64,000 nucleotides of DNA. Source: Heterobilharzia americana (lineage: Eukaryota; Platyhelminthes; Trematoda; Strigeidida; Schistosomatidae). Under the pieces are notes generated by a model. The model saw only the letters and a program-made list of their open reading frames with translations, ran no database searches and was not told where the DNA came from. Both the position numbers and the translations under genes were made by a program. Shown here piece after piece: positions 1 through 12,799 of the stretch. Each line of letters opens with the position of its first letter. Within the stretch, counting starts at the first letter, position 1. The DNA lies in the NCBI GenBank assembly GCA_944470555.2, contig OX104134.1, positions 109,796,701 to 109,860,700 of the forward strand, given 5' to 3'.

Positions 1-519
1 GTATTCTCTGGATTCAAAATTAGAATAACTTATACTTGATGGCGCACATAGTAATATAGTATTATTTACCAGGTGACGTTTGGAGCGGAATCCATTGCCC
101 ATAATCATATCACGTCATGTATATCGGCTATATCAAATAGTCTAACCTGATATGGTTAAATTATATAGGACAGTATCTCCTGAGATGTCTGTCCTGAGCT
201 TTCCTTCCCTCCTAGTTACTACGTACACTAAATACTTTCGATACATATATTTTAAAAATAGCATTATGTTTCATAACTAGTGTTCATTCATTCCTAAATT
301 AACGATAAAAATAGCGCAATCGGCATATATAAAGCAAAATAACCAAAAGCGTAACAATAGCAAATATATTGCGTAGCAGCCGTGAAAGAGACGGATCACA
401 TGTACTCATACCGTTCCTCTATCCCAGTTGACTAGAAGAATAAGGGAATTAGTATCAGAATACCACTTCGCATCATCCAGGAGTAAACACCTTACTGCTG
501 TCAGACCTTGACCAATAGC

Positions 520-2040
520 TTTTACCTTGACGTAATATTCGGGGTCGCATATCACAACGACTTAAAGAGCTGTATTAAACGGAACGATTGTCCCCTCGAG
601 TTTCTATCATACCAGAAAGGCCTGTCAGATAGAGGTTAGATACAAAGCAGTTACCACTAGTGTAAATAGCTACAATATGATGGGTTTGAGGAAGAAGTCA
701 AGTGGCTGGAAGGGAGAGTCATAGTAGTCAGGTGCTTCCTCTGATAACCAGCAGTAATATGCCAATGCCACGTTCCCTATGAGGAGGAGGAGGTTAAAAA
801 AGGTCAACCCGAAAAATAACCTACGGCGTATAGGTGCTATAGATATGGGCTCATAATCATATGTACATAAAACAAAGTTACAAAAAGGCCATGTGTAACC
901 GACCTCAACCGGATGTCCCCCGGACTCTGTGGTTGCACACTAACCTTTTATATCTGGCACCTTGAGAAGAAATAGCCTACCATGGTGTGGGCAGCCAGGA
1001 AGTGTCAACTGTCCTCACAAATCCGTTCCATCAGATCACTGTCCACCTTCCATATCCTTAACTTCTTTCACGCCTCTCAGTCAAATATTTCACATCTATG
1101 ATTTCTTCCTACTCTGCAGCTCTCCACAGCTATCAGGGTTCACAGAACAACACTTCTGGTCCCCTGAAACCACGCTCAAGATTACACATTGGAGCCTTCA
1201 ATCTCCGGACCATCTGTCAAGTTGACCAACACGCTTTTACCAGCCAAAACTCATGTAGGACCGAAGGGAGGCCATTCGCTTAATTTCACATGACCAAATG
1301 GTGAATCAGCAAAACTCACACTTCGAGTTTCTGGAGATTCATTGACCTGTTCTTAGGGTCTTGCAGGTGTAGGCAGAGCATTAAGTACTAAGCAAGAATT
1401 TGCATTTCTCGAATGTATCCCAGTTGTACTGTTTGACTGAGTTGGACGGTGAGGACCAAAAAAAATAATGAAAATCAGCGTTGCTTCTTTGTAATCTCCG
1501 CATACGCACCCAATGACTGCATTTTGGATGAAGTGAAGGATTAGCTTTATTGAAAACTGCCAAGCCTCCTACTGAAAGCCAAATGTGCAGACGTAGTTTT
1601 CGTGACAACTGGTATAAGTGTATGAGTGGGTAGTTTAAGTCAAGCAGGAAGCCATATATGTGTCACCATTGGAATCGCAACCTAACGAACAGATAACGGA
1701 GATCCTTTACTTGAACAACTTTGCTGAAAAAACATATATTTCTGGGTCAGCACGAAATTTAGAGATAAAGAGAAACATTGTCTGACGTGGCACCCACTAA
1801 TCTCAAATCAGCGGTGGTCGCAGATAGTCTAAATTGCTGTCAGTTATCTCTCGAAACGGTCGGTGTAGGATTGCTACTCCTACTGGAGCATGTTTTGATG
1901 GCAACCATATTTTGTCTCTAGCGCTTACGTGTCTGCGTCTAAATGGATGCAGGAAAACTTTACCAATAAGATCATTGCGAGTGCAGCTCAACTACGGATC
2001 ATTTAGGCTGCTTTCAGTGAGAAACTGACTAGACGAATAT
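520..2040 (+). mobile_element. Decayed RTE-clade retrotransposon, 5' part (5' UTR and endonuclease)
   Basis: This stretch is a diverged plus-strand relative of the 5' half of the full-length RTE element at 31.4-35.3 kb. Around 590-680 it matches that element's extreme 5' UTR. From 962 it carries the N-terminal extension (RRNSLP.CGQPGSVN). Around 1,185 it encodes the first endonuclease strand (GAFNLRT), and near 1,770-1,950 it keeps traces of the QIDH/DSDHALVRAR part of an APE-type endonuclease. Many frameshifts and stops make it non-functional. It helps the annotation of the intact element because it shows that the frame upstream of the endonuclease is shared between copies. Confidence 0.7.
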
Positions 2041-2559
2041 CGTCCATTAAGTATTTGATAGTTGATGTAAGCCTTTAAAAGAAAACTAGAATTCCCTGAT
2101 TAGGTCCACCTAACAAAAGAAATCAGAACTTGAAGACTTTATGGCTCAGAATCGAGATCAGTGGTGCAGATGTAATCATACCTAATCTTAATTATATCGC
2201 CATACCGAATTAAGCATTTTTCTGTTCCTCTATACTCTCTTTCTCTACTTTTGGTAAAAATAATTTTGTCACTTGATGTGTAGTAAATCAGACCATTAGG
2301 CGGTAACGACCGGTGCTGCATAACTTCAAGTAAAGAACTTTGATTAGGGTGATATACTTGCTCGCTATTCACTTCATAGTCAGCCACTGCCACAACACCT
2401 CACAGTCAAATCCCCATTTCACGTCAAGCGAAATAGACAGAAAGGCAAACAGAAACAACGTGGGACCTGCTATACAACTGCATCGGCTCAACTTAGCACT
2501 TTTCACAGTAACAAACAAAAGACAGGTGGGGAGAATGAGATTGGTACTTTCTCGGTACT

Positions 2560-3250
2560 TGCTTAGTAGTCAGACACTGACACAACACTTCACGGTTGAC
2601 AGGATCAAACGTCGCCTCCAGAGCAAAATATGTGGCAGGTGTCATCCACCAGTATGTATGCCTGTGCTTCAGAACATGTTAGGACGCGAAAATATGATCG
2701 ATGCACCCACGACCAGGTCTGCCTGTAAACTGCCTGGTTTTCCCGAGTTTACTGTTTTTGAGCTTCAGTTACGCCCCGGAAAACTATAGAAACCAATATT
2801 TTTCAAACTGATTCCCCTATGGTTTTCACAAGATTTCTCCCCCTTCTTATAGACTGGGATTATCAGTGAAGTTAACTAGAGTGATGGTACTACCTATGAT
2901 TTCTATAAATTACCTAGTACCTCCATCCTTGAAGACTTCAGGTGGTAAACTGTCATGTTCTGCTGTTCCTTTACGTCGTTTCAAATTCAATACAGGTTTC
3001 TTAACTTCAAGGAGAGTTGGAGGACCAACATCCACGTCCCATTCAGGTTCAGGCTGGCTGCATGTTGGGTAACTAAAGCGCTGCTGAGGGCCATTTGAAC
3101 TGCGCTTCAAAGTGTTCAGCCCAACGCCCTAGCCACCTGTCCTGGCAGGTTATCTGAGTACCATCCTTTTCACTGTAAGCTTCATTCACCACCGTCTTCT
3201 TTCTGCTCATATCCTTAGTGAGCTTAAACAGTAAGTTTCGGCAACTGCCG
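2560..3250 (-). mobile_element. Decayed RTE reverse-transcriptase fragment
   Basis: Read on the minus strand, this resembles the pre-RT linker and start of the RT domain of the full RTE element. Visible traces are the NQAGFRPGRGCIDQIF region (near 2,700), the NNRGISL region (near 2,800), a PPEVFKDGG segment (near 2,930) and a WDVDVGPPTLLEV segment (near 3,040). Frame breaks are frequent. It lies opposite in orientation to the relic just upstream, so the two are separate insertions or a rearranged copy. Confidence 0.65.
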
Positions 3251-3254
3251 AAAG

Positions 3255-3545
3255 TTACCCAACGCTGACACTGGAATGATTAGTGAAGTAGACGAGTCTG
3301 ACACCACTGCTTCTGATTCCCATATACTACCTCAGTTTCTCCAGCCAGTAATTTTCTACCTCCTTCCTTAAAAATGTCTGGTGGCACTACGTCAGGTCCT
3401 GCTGCTTTGCATCGTTTCAGTTTTGTAAAAGCCTTCTCAACTTCGCGGAGATTCGGGGCCAACATACTATCCAGGCTTGGGTTGGATGCTGAAATTTCGT
3501 CAGCAACCAAACCTTTAGTGATATGACATCAAAAATGATTAAAGC
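3255..3545 (-). mobile_element. Second decayed RTE fragment (pre-RT region)
   Basis: The minus strand encodes a fragment with KAFTKLKRCKAAGPDVVPP and IFKEGG, homologous to the KAVGSLKRGRAAGPDGLPAEVYKNGG stretch of the intact RTE protein. It repeats a region already present in the neighbouring relic at 2.9-3.1 kb, so two different RTE copies meet here. Its distal end reads GLVADEISAS, a motif that normally sits far downstream in the same protein, which suggests internal deletion or a fusion of two fragments. Confidence 0.6.
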
Positions 3546-4139
3546 GGTCAGCACATTCAACCACAGTTGTCAATATCCCTAATTTAGAAATCACTACAGA
3601 CTAGTTTGGTAATATCATTTTATATTTGAAAGATGTCAAACTAACTGAGATTTGTGTTCAAGGTATTCAGAAGACTACATATTTCAAACTCGTTTTCGTC
3701 CAACAGAAATATATCCTATGTGCATTCAAAGCCATCCAGATGTTCTATAGCAGCTAAATCCGTAGTAAGTAGGCAGTAACTAACACCACTTCTAACAGTG
3801 TATGTACAACGAAATTGAATAAAAATAAATAAACGTGATCACATCAGTCTAACTACGATAAAATCAGTTGCATTGAACTTGATAACTGCGGACTGATTTT
3901 ACCCGTCAAAATATGAAGGAGTATATACATTGTTAGTAAACAGACATACGGCAGTAAGATATTTCTGTGCATATATTTGAATGTTTTCAGACTTCATATG
4001 ATAAATCAGATCCCTGTTTAAAGGTTCAAATAACTGAAAGTGACACCCACGCAGAACGATCGAAAACCACAATTAGTGAAATACTGAACATGCTCTCCGT
4101 CGATAAATAGACTTTGATAGTGATGATGGATACTGGCTA
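3546..4139. other. AT-rich spacer, no recognised feature
   Basis: No open frame with family resemblance, no RNA gene and no repeat matching another part of the window was recognised here. Confidence 0.5.
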
Positions 4140-4285
4140 GCAATGGAATCTAGAAGGCAAGCTTCATCTCATACAGGATTGGATATACTAGTCTCCCAGT
4201 GAGTGGTGCGACTGCCAATGAGACTCGAACCCAAAACCCATCGCATCAAACGCTAGCGTCTTATCCACTAGGCTATATATATTGT
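4140..4285 (-). mobile_element. tRNA-derived SINE
   Basis: On the minus strand the right end reads like a tRNA head. It has an A-box TAGCCTAGTGG (near 4,272) and a B-box GGTTCGAGTCT (near 4,228), spaced as in a pol III promoter. It differs from the hammerhead-bearing SINEs elsewhere in the window. Boundaries are approximate. Confidence 0.6.
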
Positions 4286-5149
4286 TTAGTGTTATAGCTT
4301 GTAAAATCCATCAGAATATTTCAATAACCAGTACCACACAGTTATTATTATCATTATTGAAAACCTTGCAAATACGATACATATAATCATTTGAAATCAC
4401 TAAGCTTCACAAGTTAGCAATATGATATCCAGAAATTTGGCTAGTAAAACCACACAAAAAAGGCATAAAATCTTATTATTATATTTGGGCATTTATCAAA
4501 AGAAACATTTTCGACCAATTATCAAACACCTGGAAACTGACACCGTACATATAATCAAAAGTGGCGATTTGTACTAGAAATCTTTCATGAGAGAAGAGAT
4601 TTCTGAAAACCGATTGTCGTATTCTTCAGCTTCTATGAAAGCTGAAATAACAACAATAACAAAATAACACTTGTAAACAGCAAATAAACAACAAACTATT
4701 ATAAGAAATATTGAATTTAAGACGTAGAAATTGAAAAATTATTGGTCAAGACCCATAGTCCATAAACCAACACTTAAGTGTGGGTTTTGAAGTTGAGCAT
4801 GTGTAAAACTGCTAATTAAGTAATAACAATGCAGCCATATATAGATGAATTGCATCACCGCATTTTGAACATGGCAAGATGAAAGGGAAACGAATCAAAA
4901 ACAAGATGAAAATGACTATAAGCTACCAAAATATATTTCAGGAGTTTAGCAACAAAGATAAACCTTCCCTAATGAGAACACAGTCGTAAAAGTTCTTTAT
5001 CGAAAGATACTACTAGTGAATAAGTTGAGTAGTTAGAACTCACTCAGATTGATATTTAGCATTTCGCCAGCTAGATCAGAAATATCTTAACACCTGAAGG
5101 CCGTTTCGTTCGTTTGAGGTTTGGAAATTCGGCTCAATAAGCCGGTTTA
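4286..5149. other. AT-rich spacer, no recognised feature
   Basis: Low-complexity AT-rich sequence with no coding or repeat signal that I recognise. It would be 3' flank or intron of the minus-strand gene whose last visible exon ends at 5,748. Confidence 0.5.
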
Positions 5150-5310
5150 GTCCGGGGTACACTGATGACGAGCTCAGCTCCAAACAAGCGAAACAGTCGT
5201 CTGGTGTTTAAATCACTCTGGTCTGGCTGGTGAAATACTATAGACCAGCTTGACTTGTTCCTAACAACTCAAATTGTTCAGTTGTAGTACCTTTCGCTAG
5301 TTCATGGCAC
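5150..5310 (+). repeat. Interspersed repeat, copy 1 of a pair
   Basis: Contains a block around CACTCTGGTCTGGCTG that is shared with 9,740-9,900, flanked in both copies by AGCTCCA upstream and a TTGTTCAG/CTGTTCAG block downstream. The family was not identified. The two copies differ by substitutions and small gaps, so they are old. Confidence 0.55.
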
Positions 5311-5747
5311 TTTTATATCAAAGATTACGTCATTTAATCTCTGCTAAGCGGTTTCGAGCTGAAACCTTATTGACAACACAGTTGGGTAATTGAAAAACTG
5401 CTCAGCTTCGAGAAATGTCAACGTTAACCGTGCAATTTTTAAATAATTTTCAAATTGATCATCCTATTTTCTTACCGAAACTTCATTACTATGACTAGCC
5501 TGTGTGCAGTAATATTCTACTGACTACTTCATACTTTAAAAACAGTGAATATTCACTTTTAACTTCTGTTTCCTTCGTCTTTTGCCTGCTGATATAACAT
5601 CGACGAGCATACTTAACCAGTATCTACAGAAATGTTGCATGTCAACTTTAAGAACTGTAAAAACACATTACCATCAAATCATAACGGATTCATCAACTGA
5701 ATGAGAAAAACCAAGTAATATACCTGAAATTTTCCTCATAAATTTAC

Positions 5748-5843
5748 CTTGAGAGAGATTCGAAAGGTGATATGCAACTAAACAATCCGATGAAGCAGTA
5801 TCCGATAACGACAGAACTTTATCAATTCTATTCAGTAATTCGT
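5748..5843 (-). CDS. Exon of unidentified minus-strand gene (last visible)
   Basis: Acceptor ATTACTTTTCAG, donor G|GTAAAT. It reads DELLNRIDKVLSLSDTASS and continues to HLSNLSQ. The exon starts with two bases of a codon that is completed by the last base of the exon at 11,974, giving an unbroken junction (DDLI-D-ELLNR). It ends one base into a codon, so at least one further exon is expected to the left; I did not find it in the window. Confidence 0.65.
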
Positions 5844-6534
5844 CTGAAAAGTAATTGAAAAAAAGGGTTTGAAACATCAATAAGAAGAAAATGTACTCCA
5901 TAAATCGTAATGCAAGAGAATAACACTTGCTAAAAATACTAAGGTAAGTTATGAACCAATCACTATGATATTCATATCGTGTTCTAAACATATATGCTGA
6001 ATCAACTTAGAGGTAAAGAAAAACTGTTAGCAGATATTTTTTCAGAAAAACACAGTACAAGTAGACCAATGTGCTTGAACACTGTAACAACGCTAACGAA
6101 AATATAAAGAGTGTAGTTTTATCAAAACGAAATCTGCCAAATAGGAAGCTCTTCTATTAGTCTAATTAAAACGTGCAAAATAATATGCAAAAGGATGGAC
6201 GCTATCGTGTTCTAGTAAACTTTTCACCACTAATATGAAGTAATGAAAACCACTGTTGTATGTAAAGCACCTTGATTAACAGGCAAGAGGATAGACGAAA
6301 CCAACGTAGAACCTCGCTCAAAAGTGTATCGCTTCAAGTTGCCACACTTAACACCAGCATACAGATAGCAAGCGAAGAGGAAAATAGTGATATCAAAGTA
6401 GACAAACTCGTGTCACAGAATAAATGGTTTGAAGATAAAAGTTGGCGCAAATATTCAAGCTTTCGAAAACGTCAAGGCGCCATTGTGACCAATTTTCAGC
6501 CATGTCATCTAGTGTTCTAAACTAATGATTTATA

Positions 6535-7085
6535 TCGTCTCGTGGACCCCAGGCAGGTAGTTTACATCTCACATACAACTGAGACGAATAGTATAAGACT
6601 TCATCGACTGATGCCACGTCTTTGTCTTGGTACCATGAGACTTCTTCCAACGGCACGGAGTAGATGGTGACTCGGCATGCACAACACATATCCAAGTCGC
6701 CTCAGCCAATGAAGGCTCACCCTTCGCTTCACCTCCACATTGCTCAAACGATGATTCCCACAAACTCAAAGAATGCTACAACCCGTAAACGCTTCATGGG
6801 TCCTACTTTTAACGATCATGTCACATTGTCGTATAACAGGACAGAAAGGACAGCACCGCAGTGGACTGGTCCTTTGATCGATAATCAGATGTCTCGCCAG
6901 TCGATGTCAGCGCTGACGCAGGTTGGTAAATGTCAAACGAACCTTCCGCAACCTATCTGAGATCTCATCAGCAACCAGCCCGTCCATGCTAATGCAACTC
7001 TTCAAGTAAGTGAAGTGGTCGACACACTCCACGATGATTAAACTAGGAGTGGCTGCAGACCATTCCTGGAGCATCATCCTAAATT
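6535..7085 (-). mobile_element. Decayed RTE 3' part
   Basis: The minus strand shows remains of the RTE C-terminal region: KTKTWHQSMKS near 6,620, a SHGT/PWKKS-like segment, and blocks matching the DISARI/FANLR and YTAV/RSVLLYGCETW region near 6,840-6,960. Numerous frameshifts occur. The aligned order is the same as in the intact copy at 31.6-32.3 kb. Confidence 0.6.
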
Positions 7086-9300
7086 TGACAGATGCGATAC
7101 TTTGATTACTTTTAAAATACAGCTAGATGGAAAAGTACGGTGCAATGATTTTAGTGAATTCGATAAATGAACATATCAACTAATCACCATAAATGGCCAT
7201 GAGAAAAACTTGTTGAGTACACTATAAACAGGTTACGCAGAGCATATTGGTAGTTTCAATAATTTTAATAATTCAATGCTAATTTGATAGACCGCACTCA
7301 CTTAAACAGTAGTGAAAGGTCCCAATGTTTCAATTTTGGTAAGCATGCCACTGCTGATAATTTCATTGTTGAACACTGTAGGTGGTACTAGACACAGCCT
7401 ACAGTGGCTATTCGGCCCGATTTCTACATTCAGTGTTCTTCAAGACTGTCAACTTCCTCCACTTTTACTTTAACATTGTCATAGACGTACTTACAACAGT
7501 TGCTCACTCTTCTTCTAGATTAACAAGAAATAGTTTTGCTACTTGATAAGACCTGATGAAATTGAATTAAAAATGGATCCCTAAATCGCTAACTTAGGCT
7601 ACTTGTAGCACTGGTGAAACATGTGCATATCCATTGTGGGTCGATGGTTCTATGCAGGAGTTCACTCTATCCTACTATGTAAGTGAAACATATGTGGTTG
7701 TTAAACTAGAGGATATGAAAGGGTTTCAAGTCTTCAAACGCCAATAACTCGTTAACGCCGCTCGAGTAAAATGATACCAACGAGGTAGGTCAATCGATGA
7801 GCTTGCGAATCTTCACCAGATGAAGTGATTGAAATATGAGTTAAGCACGTTGGACATAAATTTCCTCCAGCGTACAATGGTTTCTCCCGTGAGAAAAGAA
7901 TGGAGTAAAGATAAAGCTAGTCATACAACAACATAACATCAATCCAAAGAGTTTCTAACCCTCAATCTACGTTGCACAGACTAGAACAGGCTTACAGATT
8001 GAAACTCTTCAAATGTTAAGACTAGAAACTGTCAATCTCCCGGCAACATAATTTGAAGTCAACAGCAGTGAAACAGACTTACTTGTGCCTTACTTTCATT
8101 GAAACCACAATGTCATATAGACTTGATATCTGTATCTAAAAATTATTGAATTTAACGTCCAAACTAAGACTGAAGAAACTTTCATAAGACTGTGATGAAG
8201 AAAAAAAACCTACGACAAACTAACCGATATAATAACGGCATTGACGAAATCTATTTGCACAAAAACACATACTCGAGCATAAAAACACCGCAACTACGAG
8301 TGACTATAAAGGCCACCATAACAATAACTAAAGTGACCAATTAAACTACTTTACTTCATGAAAATTTGCCTTCCCAGCCGAAATAAAGAAATTGAACTAG
8401 CTATCTATTTCAGTGGTTGCTAGGATAACCTTTGAAATCACTCGTAACTATCATAGATGCTCTTCTACTCTCGGTGCATAGAATAGTTTTAATCTGTATA
8501 CCATGTAGGATTAAAACCCAATCAGAATACACTAATTTCATAGAGTATTTTTGAAAATATTTAGCACAACTTAAGACTAATCAAATGAGAAAAATAAACA
8601 AGCATAGAAGCAGAATCATAAAAAGGTTAATATTAGGTTAACGTAGACGAAATGAATGGATATGTGCAGTCGCATAACCAACCTGGGATATTCAATAAAG
8701 ATTCTTTGGTTAAACCGCACAGACTAGAACTGAATTTTTTTGACCATTTCTGATAGATTATCCACAATTTGATAACTGTACAAATATATTCTATGCATAG
8801 GGATGGTTGGTTAACTGAAATCGGAAATCAGTAATAACAATATATAAATGATGCAATACCCAAAGGGTTGGATAAACAATCTACATTTGTTGTATTATGC
8901 TCTAAAATAATCATCAATAAAACTAATTTTAAAGGAAAAAGACGCATTCGGGGAAGAAGTACTTGCTTGCAATTAGCCACTCGTTGTTGGCACTAGATTA
9001 ATATAAGTTCTATAACTAATATTCAAATACTAAGGGATCGCAGGTTAGTTAGCATTGGTCAAAAAATCTGAGTCACTCATGAAAACAATTGAAGAAACCG
9101 GGTGATGCTTGAAGGTGAAATGAAAATCTGGGGCGTAGTAAGTTTCTAACCAACCCGGTGAACTACCAACTGAACTACGAGACCCGACAAACGTGAATTC
9201 CTGACATGTTACTTTTGTTTGATCGTACTCACACTGGTTGCCCATAGAGGACTTCTCATCTCACTCCAAATCTACTTGAATTAGAGAGGAGGAGCATCAT
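7086..9300. other. Long AT-rich stretch without recognised genes
   Basis: No coding exon, RNA gene or repeat that I can identify. A tandem array or hidden exon of the minus-strand gene cannot be excluded. The open frames are short and lack family resemblance. Confidence 0.45.
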
Positions 9301-9304
9301 ATTG

Positions 9305-9469
9305 ATTATCAGTTCGACTATCTGTGATAGCTCTGGTTTGGTAGGCTTGCATGAAAGTTTAGCCCGCAGCAGGATTTCATTTTCAGATTTTCCTTTCACC
9401 TTTAATCATCACCCAGTATCAATATAGGTCTGCCAAACCACAGCTATATCATATAGTCAGACTGATAAT
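9305..9469. mobile_element. MITE-like element with about 42-bp terminal inverted repeats
   Basis: The left arm (9,305-9,346) and right arm (9,428-9,469) are inverted complements with roughly seven mismatches. They share ATTATCAGT at the outer edge and GGTTTGG near the inner edge. The 165-bp unit has no coding capacity. Such a structure is typical of a non-autonomous DNA element. No clear target duplication was seen and no second copy was found in the window. Confidence 0.5.
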
Positions 9470-9739
9470 TGAAGAAACAGCGATAAACGAATTGATGAAT
9501 AGGTTAAATATAGAGAGTTGATTAGTTGTTATGATGAGAAGCAGATTATTTTTTGATTGGTTGCAAAATAAGTGATAAGAAAATGGAAGTGTTTTGTTTA
9601 GTGGCTACATATGAACAATGGCTGTATAACAACAGCGACGAAAATAAGTATTGACACCTACTAGGATGGCTATATATACACTTCGTGATCTACCAAAAGT
9701 GTATACATACTACCTGCCTCTGTAACGAGCTCCATCAGC

Positions 9740-9900
9740 TGAATTTGTTGGCGTACATCACTGATGACCTTGGTTCTAAAAGAGCAAAACTGTCATCCGG
9801 TGCTTAGATCACTCTGGTCTGGCTGCCAAAATCTAAAAACCAATCTGAGTGGTCTCTACCTATCCAAACTGTTCAGCAGTGTATTATGCATAAATATCAC
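9740..9900 (+). repeat. Interspersed repeat, copy 2 of a pair
   Basis: Second copy of the repeat at 5,150-5,310, sharing the CACTCTGGTCTGGCTG core and its flanks. It lies just upstream of a Penelope RT fragment, but it is unclear whether the two belong together. Confidence 0.5.
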
Positions 9901-10009
9901 TCGCCCTTGTAACCATTTGCTGACATGCCTAATTCCGCATGGCATACAACTGCTAAACGATAAGTACAACTTCTGAAACGATGCCATAGATATATTGTAA
10001 GGAATAATT

Positions 10010-10320
10010 TAAAAGAATTCGTTGGTAAAATTGAAGACTTGAAGGTAAACAATATATTCATGATGTCGCATGGCATTATTATATTGATATTTACCAATGT
10101 TCCTCTACTGGAAACAGTAAACTTTAAGCATAATGAACTGACAGTATGTGATACAGAAAAAAAGGTTTTTAGCCTACACCTTAAAATAGCTTCTTGTGAG
10201 ACGCGCGATGAATACATATTTCTTGTTCGAGAAAATGAATTCTACAAATAGTCTGGAGGTGTGGCAATCAAGTCACCACTTGAATCAATCTTCACACCTT
10301 TTAGCAAAACTCAACAAAGT
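10010..10320 (+). mobile_element. Penelope-like element, reverse-transcriptase fragment
   Basis: Encodes FTNVPLLETVNF followed at proper spacing by remnants of the F.F....Y.Q..G.AM.SPL block (GGVAIKSPLESIF near 10,256-10,295). These are RT motifs of Penelope-like elements, and the same block is better preserved at 15.56 kb. In-frame stops make it a relic. Confidence 0.55.
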
Positions 10321-11039
10321 TATAGTGTGAAAGAAATTATCACCTACCCGGGATACTATCCCCATTATAAACTCTACTTAAGAATGAGGACTTATAGCTC
10401 AGGATGAGGAGGATAACGGTTCGGCGTTATATAAGCTTTGCAGCTTATTCTTGGACCTTATATCACTTAACCAGTTCATAAAGAAGTGAAGTATTTTACA
10501 GTTGTGTAAAGGCTCATACACGATATTTGCCCTGCCATATGTCAATCTTTATACCCCACTTTTTCGTCAGGTTATACTGCCGTGAAGTGATTAAATAACC
10601 ATTTGAATTTCGCTATTGACGTAATATTCGATTGCTAGTTTCACTGGTTGATTTCTAGTTTATTTATTTCTACTTGGTAGTATGTACATTGGGTTTACGC
10701 CCATGGCCGATTGTCACTTCATCGTATGTGACAAGCTTATCTCACAGCTGCTTTCCTAAAGCTAAAAAGCATAATGTTTGCCAACAGTTAACAAATACTA
10801 CTTCAAAGTGTAATGCCATTGGAAAACACTCAACAATTTGAAACGTGCAGTTTATTATCTTCAATGATTTGTAAAGCTTGTTGAAGGGTGAATAAGCTCA
10901 GTAATCGCCCTAGGAAACGATAATCTGATACGACTAAACAACAATAATGGCAAAGAGAAACCTAAAGAGTACAGGTCAACGATTTGGAAAGCATATCTAT
11001 CACTGAACATTGAGGACACATAAAGTGTACTTTGTGCAC
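10321..11039. other. Spacer, no recognised feature
   Basis: No coding or repeat homology recognised. It lies between a Penelope relic and an RTE 5' UTR relic. Confidence 0.4.
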
Positions 11040-11610
11040 TACAGCCGACATGTACCGAGAGAACTTGGGTGCTGATAGACCTATGAGGGCCGTTAGCATC
11101 TCACGGACGCCGACACCATGAAGGTACCTGAAAAATAAAATGGATTAGTAAGAGTGATGTATGACCGCAGATCTCAAGCGGCATCTGCTTGAGCTTGATG
11201 ACACGTAGTTTTTTGGAATTTCGAAATTCGACTGTCACTGAATTAAATCCAACTAGAAAACTAACACGCAATGCACTGGATGGTCACAGGCTAGGCAATA
11301 ATGTCCCAATTTTGTAACCGACCTTGTTCTTGCAGGCAAAGCAGTATCACTGTGATAATGCAGGTCATCTGCGGGAAACACACACCCTCCCAGCCACCAG
11401 CACAACTTTGCCGCGGAATCCAATCACAGAGTAGTAATTTACACTACAACGGTAACTGCTTGTTGTTTAATCACTACCAAACAGACCTTTGTGGCATAGT
11501 AGGACCTCAAGGAACAAAGGTTCCAACCAGAGTGGCTCGTTGATTTATTGTGATATGCAACTTTGTTCACCACGTCAAGGTAGCCGCTTCCGGCTAAACT
11601 TAGTGTGTGC
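11040..11610 (-). mobile_element. Decayed RTE 5' UTR
   Basis: Two blocks match the 5' UTR of the full-length RTE. One is 11,050-11,200, similar to 34,725-34,880, including the GGTACCTGAAA segment. The other is 11,395-11,605, similar to 35,105-35,305, including the TTTACACTA..ACGGTAACTGCTT and CACCACGTCAAGGTAGC segments. No protein-coding part follows, so this is a 5'-only fragment. Confidence 0.65.
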
Positions 11611-11973
11611 TGGTGAATCTGACGAGGCCTGTGTGAAACGAAACTCAACTTCTGAAACGATACAATAATTCATACCGTCCTGGAGACCTATTCATGTGAT
11701 ATTGCGGTCATATATTCGGCTAAATGCTGATCATCTTCGCTAAGTAAAGAACTAAAAATGATCCACAGCTCATTGTATTGCTAATCACGAAGTAAACAAG
11801 CCAATCAAACATCCACCAGCTCTCAAATAAGGCATCATTACATCATGGCCAAAGAAATGCACACATTAAGTACTAAATAATTCTCTACAAGGGAGACTCC
11901 TTACCGAGCTCGATTTCGACTAGTGAAATAACCAAAAGTGCAATACAAGTAAACAAAAAGAGAAGTCACTAAC

Positions 11974-12416
11974 CAATTAAATCATCAATTGTAAGCATCC
12001 AGTTAGGAAGGATAACTTGAAATAACTCCCCACGATCTGTAAGCCATGCTAACAAATTATTCTGTTCAAAGGTATTCTTTGAAATGATCATCTGCGTATT
12101 GAGTAGACAATTATTAATAAGTTCCAGTATGCTAGTAAGTAATTCTGTGAGTGGATTGGCTAAAAGCAACTGAGTATTTGTAAAATACGTGCACCAGATT
12201 TCTTTTAACCATTTACAAACAATTTCTCCTTGAAATGGTTTATCAACAGAATCCCATAAAAACCAGTCAATAAACAATTTTGGATTTGGGGGAATTCTAG
12301 CTAGTTGAACTAAAAAACTAGTGATGTTTTTCACTGACTGGATCAACTTCATATTATCAAAAAAATAAGTCTGAGCAGGATCCGATAAAATATGATGATT
12401 TAGGAAATAATACGTC
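11974..12416 (-). CDS. Exon of unidentified minus-strand gene (longest, 147 codons)
   Basis: Acceptor TTTTTATCAG, donor G|GTTAGT. The exon has one base at the start that completes ATG with the previous exon (17,059), and one base at the end that completes GAC with the next (5,843), so both joins keep frame. The peptide is rich in hydrophobic and aromatic residues in helix-like spacing, for example NPKLFIDWFLWDSVDKP, EIVCKWLKEIWCTYF and TELLTSILELINNCLL. There is no catalytic motif that I recognise; an alpha-solenoid scaffold is plausible. This is the best-supported coding exon of the locus because of its length. Confidence 0.75.
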
Positions 12417-12649
12417 CTGATAAAAATTTGAAAAAAAAATACTAGGTTACAATGCTTACACAGATAGTCAATGTTAGTCAAATAAAACTTGAGACCAAGG
12501 TAGTGCTGAACCATTGTTTTACGTTCCTTACAGTGAGATAGATTATAGTGCAACGTAGTACAAAATTGCAGTGGATTAAGTCGCCGCAATTCACAATATC
12601 AAAATAATTGAAATATGTTCAAACACATACAAAGATTACTCGAGTCGAA

Positions 12650-12795
12650 TGGAGACTGAAATGCATTCAGTAATCTTGTGCACGTTTCTGCAGTTGGCAG
12701 TGAGCCACAGCAATTGTGTGAGGGGCTAAGGATACTTACTACCTAGGTGCCCAGACATCAGTAGGTGAAAGGATGTTCAAACCGCTGATGGAGGC
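12650..12795 (-). mobile_element. SINE-like repeat (second family), diverged
   Basis: Shares with 27,150-27,310 and 28,855-28,995 the blocks CTTGTGCACG.T.TGCAGT..GCAGTGAGCCAC and GGGGCTA.GGATACT. The tRNA-like head is poorly preserved here. Confidence 0.5.
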
Positions 12796-12799
12796 GAGA

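Noticed and set aside
2340..2789. 149-codon plus-strand open frame
   Set aside because: Overlaps a minus-strand RTE relic and has no coherent domain; an accidental frame through decayed repeat.
4150..4285. Possible functional tRNA gene
   Set aside because: Only the A- and B-box strings fit; no cloverleaf with paired acceptor stem could be drawn, and SINE context is more likely.
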